Assembly (NCBI RefSeq): GCF_029277445.1
Contig: NZ_CP119568.1
Coordinates: forward strand, 515,501-579,500
Direction: 5' to 3'
Source of the DNA: Pararhizobium qamdonense
GTDB lineage: Bacteria; Pseudomonadota; Alphaproteobacteria; Rhizobiales; Rhizobiaceae
Length of the DNA stretch: 64,000 nucleotides
Position 1 is the first letter of the stretch. Each line of letters starts with the position of its first letter. The notes beneath the pieces are model-generated. The model was not told where the DNA came from and did no database searches. It saw nothing but the letters and a program-made list of their open reading frames with translations. A program made the position numbers and the translations under genes. Shown piece by piece: positions 60,396 through 64,000 of this stretch.

Positions 60396-61325
60396 TCAGT
60401 GGCTCGAGCAATTTGCTTGTTTGAGGGGCGGGTTCCATACAACGAGCCATCCAGCCGCGAGGATGAAGCCAATTCCCAGCACCGTGAGTATATCCGGAGT
60501 GTCACCAAAGAACACGAAGCTCCAGAATACCGCGAATACCAGATAGCTGTAGTCGAATGTACCGATGATCGCTGCCGGGGCGATCTGATAGGCCTTTGCT
60601 ACCCCGATGCTCTCCGCAACCAGCAAGATGCCCAGTAGTATAGTGATCGCCCATGTCCAATTGCTCATCGCCATCCACGGGCTTTGCAGGAACGGAAAAG
60701 CTAGGTCGTCAGCGGCCGGAACCAACATGATACCTCCGACGCCCAGAGCGCCCGATATGATGAGGCACACGTTCAGGCTCATAGCTACACTCAAGGCGTT
60801 CTCCTCAGCGCATCTGCTTCGAGTTATGACCGCCGCGAGTGCATAGAAGATGGCAGCAAGGATCGGAAGCAAAGCAACTGCGGAGAAGTCATCGGCAGCC
60901 GGGCGCAAAATGACGAACACACCGATGAAGCCCAGCAGGATTCCCAGCCACCTCCGTGCGCCAACAGGTTCTCCAATGAGGGCGGCTGAGAAGAGAGCGA
61001 TAGACAGTGGCGTCGTGTAGAGCGCCGTGGCCGCCACTGACAGGCTCATGAACGGGAGTGCGGCGTAATAGGCAATCCACATCAGCACGATCAGCATGCT
61101 GCGCACAAACACCCAGCCCACCGCCTTTGGCCATAGCGGCGAAGTAGGAGCCAGAATTCTGGCAACGCCAAACAGCAGGGGAACGGTGACAAGTCCGCGT
61201 GCGACGAAAAGCTGCCACAGTGAGAAGTCGGCATTACTCTGTTTGACGACTGCATCGCCGAAGGCGAGCATGAAGACTGAGGTTACGATCAACGTGATGC
61301 CGAGGGGAGTTCTTTCGAGGCTCAA
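60396..61325 (-). CDS. EamA/DMT-family transporter
   Basis: 309 residues with about ten hydrophobic helices in two EamA halves: FMLAFGDAVVKQSNADFSLW, AATALYTTPLSIALFSAALI, EPVGARRWLGILLGFIGVFV, then IGTFDYSYLVFAVFWSFVFF. This superfamily exports metabolites such as amino acids. It lies 51 bases downstream of a TetR gene on the same strand, so it may be that regulator's target. Confidence 0.88.
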   Translation of the reverse strand: MSLERTPLGITLIVTSVFMLAFGDAVVKQSNADFSLWQLFVARGLVTVPLLFGVARILAPTSPLWPKAVGWVFVRSMLIVLMWIAYYAALPFMSLSVAATALYTTPLSIALFSAALIGEPVGARRWLGILLGFIGVFVILRPAADDFSAVALLPILAAIFYALAAVITRSRCAEENALSVAMSLNVCLIISGALGVGGIMLVPAADDLAFPFLQSPWMAMSNWTWAITILLGILLVAESIGVAKAYQIAPAAIIGTFDYSYLVFAVFWSFVFFGDTPDILTVLGIGFILAAGWLVVWNPPLKQANCSSH

Positions 61326-61376
61326 ATGAAGGACTTTCGAAATGAGAGATATCTGAATCGCCGAGTGCTCGCGAAC

Positions 61377-61967
61377 TCATCCGTCGGCAATGCCGACCAG
61401 CCGACACGCTGCTTGACGTGCGTGGAGGATAGCTTTCTGTCCTTGGCCCATCTGGGCCATCAGGGTCGCTCCTTCGAGCAACATAAAGATCGCATCCGAC
61501 GCTGATGCCGCATGATCCTTGTCCATCCCCGCCTCTAGAATGCCCAAAAGCCGGCGCTTGAGGCTGTTCTTGTGCTCGACCACCGCGTCGAAGACCGGAT
61601 GTCCCCGTTCACCAAACTCCGCAAGCGCATGGGCAAACAGACAACCATGAAAGTCGGCACCCAGAAACCATCTCTCGTACCAGTCAAAGATTGTTCCGAT
61701 CTTCTCCTGCGGCGTCGAAGCACGCTGCGCAAGACGATCGAGTTGGGCGTCAAAGCGAGCGGCGCGATGGTTCAGCACTTCGACGATCAAGGCGTCTTTG
61801 GAGGAGAAATTGCGGTACATCGTCATCTTGGCCACGTCGGCTTCGGCAATGATCCGGTCGGTACCGGTCGCGTGATAGCCGGAGCGCGAAAACAGCGCGT
61901 AAGCCGTATCTACGATCTGCTGGCGTTTATTGGCGGGATCACGCGGGCGCGGCATAGGCGAACTCAT
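61377..61967 (-). CDS. TetR/AcrR-family transcriptional regulator
   Basis: 196 residues with helix-turn-helix KRQQIVDTAYALFSRSGYHA, then TDRIIAEADVAKMTMYRNFS. The C-terminal part has CLFAHALAEFGERGHPVFDA, common in TetR proteins of the YxaF/LmrA-like group. ATG 61967 or ATG 61955 may be the start. The 15-bp inverted repeat at 61960-62001 overlaps the start region and is its probable operator. The downstream EamA transporter is the likely regulated gene. Confidence 0.9.
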   Translation of the reverse strand: MSSPMPRPRDPANKRQQIVDTAYALFSRSGYHATGTDRIIAEADVAKMTMYRNFSSKDALIVEVLNHRAARFDAQLDRLAQRASTPQEKIGTIFDWYERWFLGADFHGCLFAHALAEFGERGHPVFDAVVEHKNSLKRRLLGILEAGMDKDHAASASDAIFMLLEGATLMAQMGQGQKAILHARQAACRLVGIADG

Positions 61968-62001
61968 TATGATAGAGACCGATCTGTATCATAATGAGTT
62001 C
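61960..62001. promoter_or_regulatory. TetR operator with 15-bp arms
   Basis: GAACTCATTATGATA and TATCATAATGAGTTC are perfectly inverted around a 12-base spacer and overlap the TetR start. Autoregulation is the natural reading. Confidence 0.6.
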
Positions 62002-62503
62002 AGGTTTCAGGTTCGTCAAGCTTTATTCCTGACTAAAACGACAGTGCTGCACGTCACTTCTGCAGCAAAATCCATGATGACGAACGGCCCCTGGAAGGTC
62101 CTGTTTCAAGATTGATGACCGCCGACACGAAGGTCCGAAATCGAGTCGGGAGCGGTCATGTTGTTCTGTGGCGCTGTATGGTCGCTCTTTGATCCTTCCC
62201 GGCCAAACCCGGACAGTCCGCTTCCGGCCCCAAACTGGTCATGGCAATCAGGCTAGGTTCTTTGCGACGTCAACAAAACCAGCACCTTTGACAGGGTTCA
62301 TTAACAGGGTCGAAGGTTCGATTCTCTTCAAGACCCTAACTGATCCGTTCTTCCTAGCAAGAGGCTTTGAAGAAGCAGGGCAGGCGACAACGAGCCGCTT
62401 CTCTCTCGGTTTCCAGCCTGCGTCCGCTTACAAGGACTCTGTCATTAAACGCAATGACCGACATCAAACTGAACGAACGAACCGTTCGGTCGTGCGCATT
62501 GTC
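62002..62503. other. Intergenic stretch with a dispersed repeat
   Basis: About 500 bases. A plus-strand frame (62168-62728) lies opposite the small gene at 62504 and has no family signature. Repeat copy 7 lies at 62315. Confidence 0.4.
62315..62335 (+). repeat. Dispersed intergenic repeat, copy 7
   Basis: GGTTCGATTCTCTTCAAGAC differs by two bases from the window consensus; GTCGAA precedes it. Confidence 0.5.
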
Positions 62504-62746
62504 CTAAGCAAAGTCCCCGATTCGGCCTGCTCGAAAGACGATCTCGGGTTCTCCCTCTTCGCCCACAACTGGATCGCCTCGGCGTTTCCATACAGCGACG
62601 CCCGCGTGCCGGGTGGCAAGATCCTTAGCTTCCTCAATGGCGGCATCCTCGGTCGCGGCAGGGCGAGGATCGAATGCTGGCACCGGTTGGCCGTGGTCGT
62701 CGAGATCGAATGCAAGGACATAGATTGATATAAAGGTTCCGGGCAT
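62504..62746 (-). CDS. Small hypothetical protein
   Basis: 80 residues: FISIYVLAFDLDDHGQPVPA, then EDAAIEEAKDLATRHAGVAV and WKRRGDPVVGEEGEPEIVF. AAGGAG precedes the ATG at good spacing. Composition and codon use look coding. The plan resembles small rhizobial proteins of unknown role; no domain named. Confidence 0.65.
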   Translation of the reverse strand: MPGTFISIYVLAFDLDDHGQPVPAFDPRPAATEDAAIEEAKDLATRHAGVAVWKRRGDPVVGEEGEPEIVFRAGRIGDFA

Positions 62747-62841
62747 TCAGTGTGCTCCTTGATAGGGGAGGAACGTCCTGAGAGGTGGTTCGGTTTGTCT
62801 GAACAGTTCCGGGCGTTTTGCTAAGTGGATTTTCGCCTCGA

Positions 62842-63529
62842 TTATGCCGCCACCATCATTGGTGCCAGCGCGTTGAAGTAGGCCTGATCCGGTGTCTGCC
62901 GGTCAAGGGATGAATGTGGGCGTCGGCTATTGTAAAAGGTCAGATATCGGCCGATGCCAGCGCGAGCCTCGGACACTGTTTTGTAGGCGTGGAGATAGAC
63001 CTCTTCGTATTTGATCGACCGCCAGAGCCGCTCGACGAAGACGTTGTCGCGCCATGCCCTTGCCATCCATCGAGATGGCAATCTCAGCCTTCTTCAGCCC
63101 GGCTGTGAAGTCGATGGAGGTAAACTGCGAGCCTTGGTCGGTGTTGAATATGTCGGGTTTGCCATAACGGGCCAGCGCTTCCTCGACCGCTTCGATGCAG
63201 AAGTCCGCCTCCATCGTGATCGACAGCCGCCACGACAGAACCCTCCGGCTGAACCAGTCCACGACGGCGCAGAGACAGACGAATCCCCGCGCCATCGGCA
63301 CATACGTTATGTCCATTGCCCACACCTGGTTGGGCCGGGTGACCGCCAACTTTCGCAGGAGATAAGGATAGATTTTGTGACCTGGGGCTGGTTTGGAGGT
63401 GTTCGGGCGACGGTAGATCGCCTCGATGCCCATCTTCTTCATCAGCGTAGCGACGTGAAGACGCCCGGCATTCAGCCCTTCTCCTCTCAAAAGCCATTGT
63501 AACATCCGACTTCCGGCAAAGGGGTAGTC
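62842..63529 (-). mobile_element. IS3-family insertion-sequence remnant
   Basis: Only the C-terminal three-quarters of an IS3-family OrfB remains. The match begins with DYPFAGSRMLQWLLRGEG at about 63529; upstream of it the frame soon meets a TAG, and neither orfA nor the OrfB start is present. Clear terminal inverted repeats or target duplications were not found, so the exact ends are unknown. Confidence 0.75.
62842..63529 (-). pseudogene. IS3-family transposase OrfB, 5'-truncated and frameshifted
   Basis: The DDE integrase core is visible: WAMDITYVPMARGFVCLCAV (first Asp), FNTDQGSQFTSIDFTAGLKK (second Asp) and, in another frame, AWRDNVFVERLWRSIKYEEV (Glu), ending FYNSRRPHSSLDRQTPDQAY. The frame shift lies in a G-rich run near 63056-63060, between DGKG and AWRDN. 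Both truncation and shift make it inactive. Confidence 0.8.
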
Positions 63530-63578
63530 GAACCCGGACGACTACGAACGCGCGACTGAGTTCAATCGCTGCAGGCAG

Positions 63579-63830
63579 TCATCGATGACAGGCAGTGAGT
63601 GATAGATGGGGGGAGGGTGTCGGAGATTCAAGACCGTCTGAAGCATCTGTCGCTTGAATGGGTAAACCGAGGCAAGCATCGCAAATGCCGCAGCCGTCGT
63701 CGTCCATCGGCTGGTCCGCCCGCTCGCAACAGAGGCACACGACAGAGCATCGGAGCCGGCTTCTGTTTCCGCTCGGCATCAAGATTTCGATCGAGTCGTC
63801 CGATGCGATATTGATAACGGGATCCTGCAT
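63579..63830 (-). CDS. Small cysteine-rich hypothetical protein
   Basis: About 83 residues from ATG 63830, with GGAG eight bases upstream. It contains CSVVCLCCERADQPMDDDGC and GICDACLGLP: seven Cys, arranged as two CxC/CxxC-like clusters that could bind zinc. No family recognised. The long C-terminal Ser/Pro tail is low in complexity. Confidence 0.45.
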   Translation of the reverse strand: MQDPVINIASDDSIEILMPSGNRSRLRCSVVCLCCERADQPMDDDGCGICDACLGLPIQATDASDGLESPTPSPHLSLTACHR

Positions 63831-63974
63831 CGCAGCTACTCCAATGACCTCCGCAGCAAGAAATAAGAGCGGTTCGGCGCTTTGCAATAGCACGCTAGCG
63901 AGATCACGCGCGAGCGCGTAAGGGGATGGACTCTCCCGGCTTCACATGCTGTTCTGGCGCTCGGAGGGACAGGT

Positions 63975-64000
63975 ATGGCATATGAGTGGGATCCTCGGCG
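63975..64000 (+). CDS. Possible gene start, cut by the window end
   Basis: ATG 63975 follows GGAGGG at good spacing and reads MAYEWDPR before the window ends. Too short to name. Confidence 0.3.

Noticed and set aside
62168..62728. 186-codon plus-strand frame
   Set aside because: It runs over a dispersed repeat and lies opposite the better-supported small gene at 62504, which has an AAGGAG site.
1..64000. CRISPR arrays and rRNA/tRNA genes
   Set aside because: No regularly spaced direct repeats with spacers and no conserved rRNA or tRNA stretches were seen on reading; a dedicated scan would be needed to exclude short forms.

Overview
The window is GC-rich and reads like accessory DNA of an alphaproteobacterium of the Rhizobiaceae (Rhizobium/Agrobacterium/Ensifer type). 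This rests on a DUF982 protein, HWE and HisKA_2 sensor kinases with stand-alone receivers, a small heat-shock gene behind a ROSE-like RNA thermometer, TRAP transporters, and very many small catabolic/redox operons each with its own LysR, AraC, TetR, GntR, HxlR or MarR regulator. No rRNA, tRNA, CRISPR array or replication gene was seen. The replicon (chromosome, chromid or plasmid) cannot be settled from this window.

Layout. 1-7.4 kb: a quinate/shikimate-type catabolic region (end of a 3-dehydroshikimate dehydratase, an interrupted SMP-30 lactonase, two DctP binding proteins, a GntR repressor, DctQ and DctM TRAP permeases, a type II dehydroquinase). 7.8-17.5 kb: small regulator/enzyme units (HxlR with a PRISE reductase; RidA, TetR and an MFS pump sharing an AACC-N4-GGTT operator; SDR, aldo-keto reductase, Asp/Glu-type racemase; AraC with SDR). 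16.8-19.9 kb: a TetR gene and a three-gene envelope module (DUF5666-like periplasmic protein, b-type cytochrome, Tat lipoprotein molybdoenzyme) sharing a CTAC-N6-GTAG operator. 21-30 kb: AraC/SDR/GST/AraC and LysR units, two of them frameshifted.

30-42.3 kb: a long minus-strand run of redox and stress genes (truncated haemoglobin, MOSC protein, deleted amidotransferase, redoxin, AhpD-like, periplasmic protein, Cys-rich MarR, DoxX-like membrane protein, SDR, catalase, isochorismatase-like hydrolase, disulfide oxidoreductase, DUF4126, haloperoxidase-like hydrolase, PfpI-like protein), followed by a 913-residue winged-helix/STAND ATPase regulator. 45-50 kb: AraC, a nucleotidyltransferase-fold protein behind a perfect palindrome, a monooxygenase and a GlxA-type regulator. 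50-60 kb: signalling (LOV-GGDEF-EAL, GAF-GGDEF-EAL, heat-shock locus, cold-shock protein, two histidine kinases, two receivers). 60-64 kb: EamA transporter, TetR with a 15-bp inverted-repeat operator, small conserved-looking proteins and a truncated IS3-family remnant.

Two cross-cutting observations matter. A roughly 20-base repeat (consensus GGTTCGATTCCCTTCAAGGC) occurs about seven times, only between genes and always in the same orientation. At least seven genes carry a nonsense codon, frameshift or internal deletion, which means either a decaying replicon or residual sequencing error.
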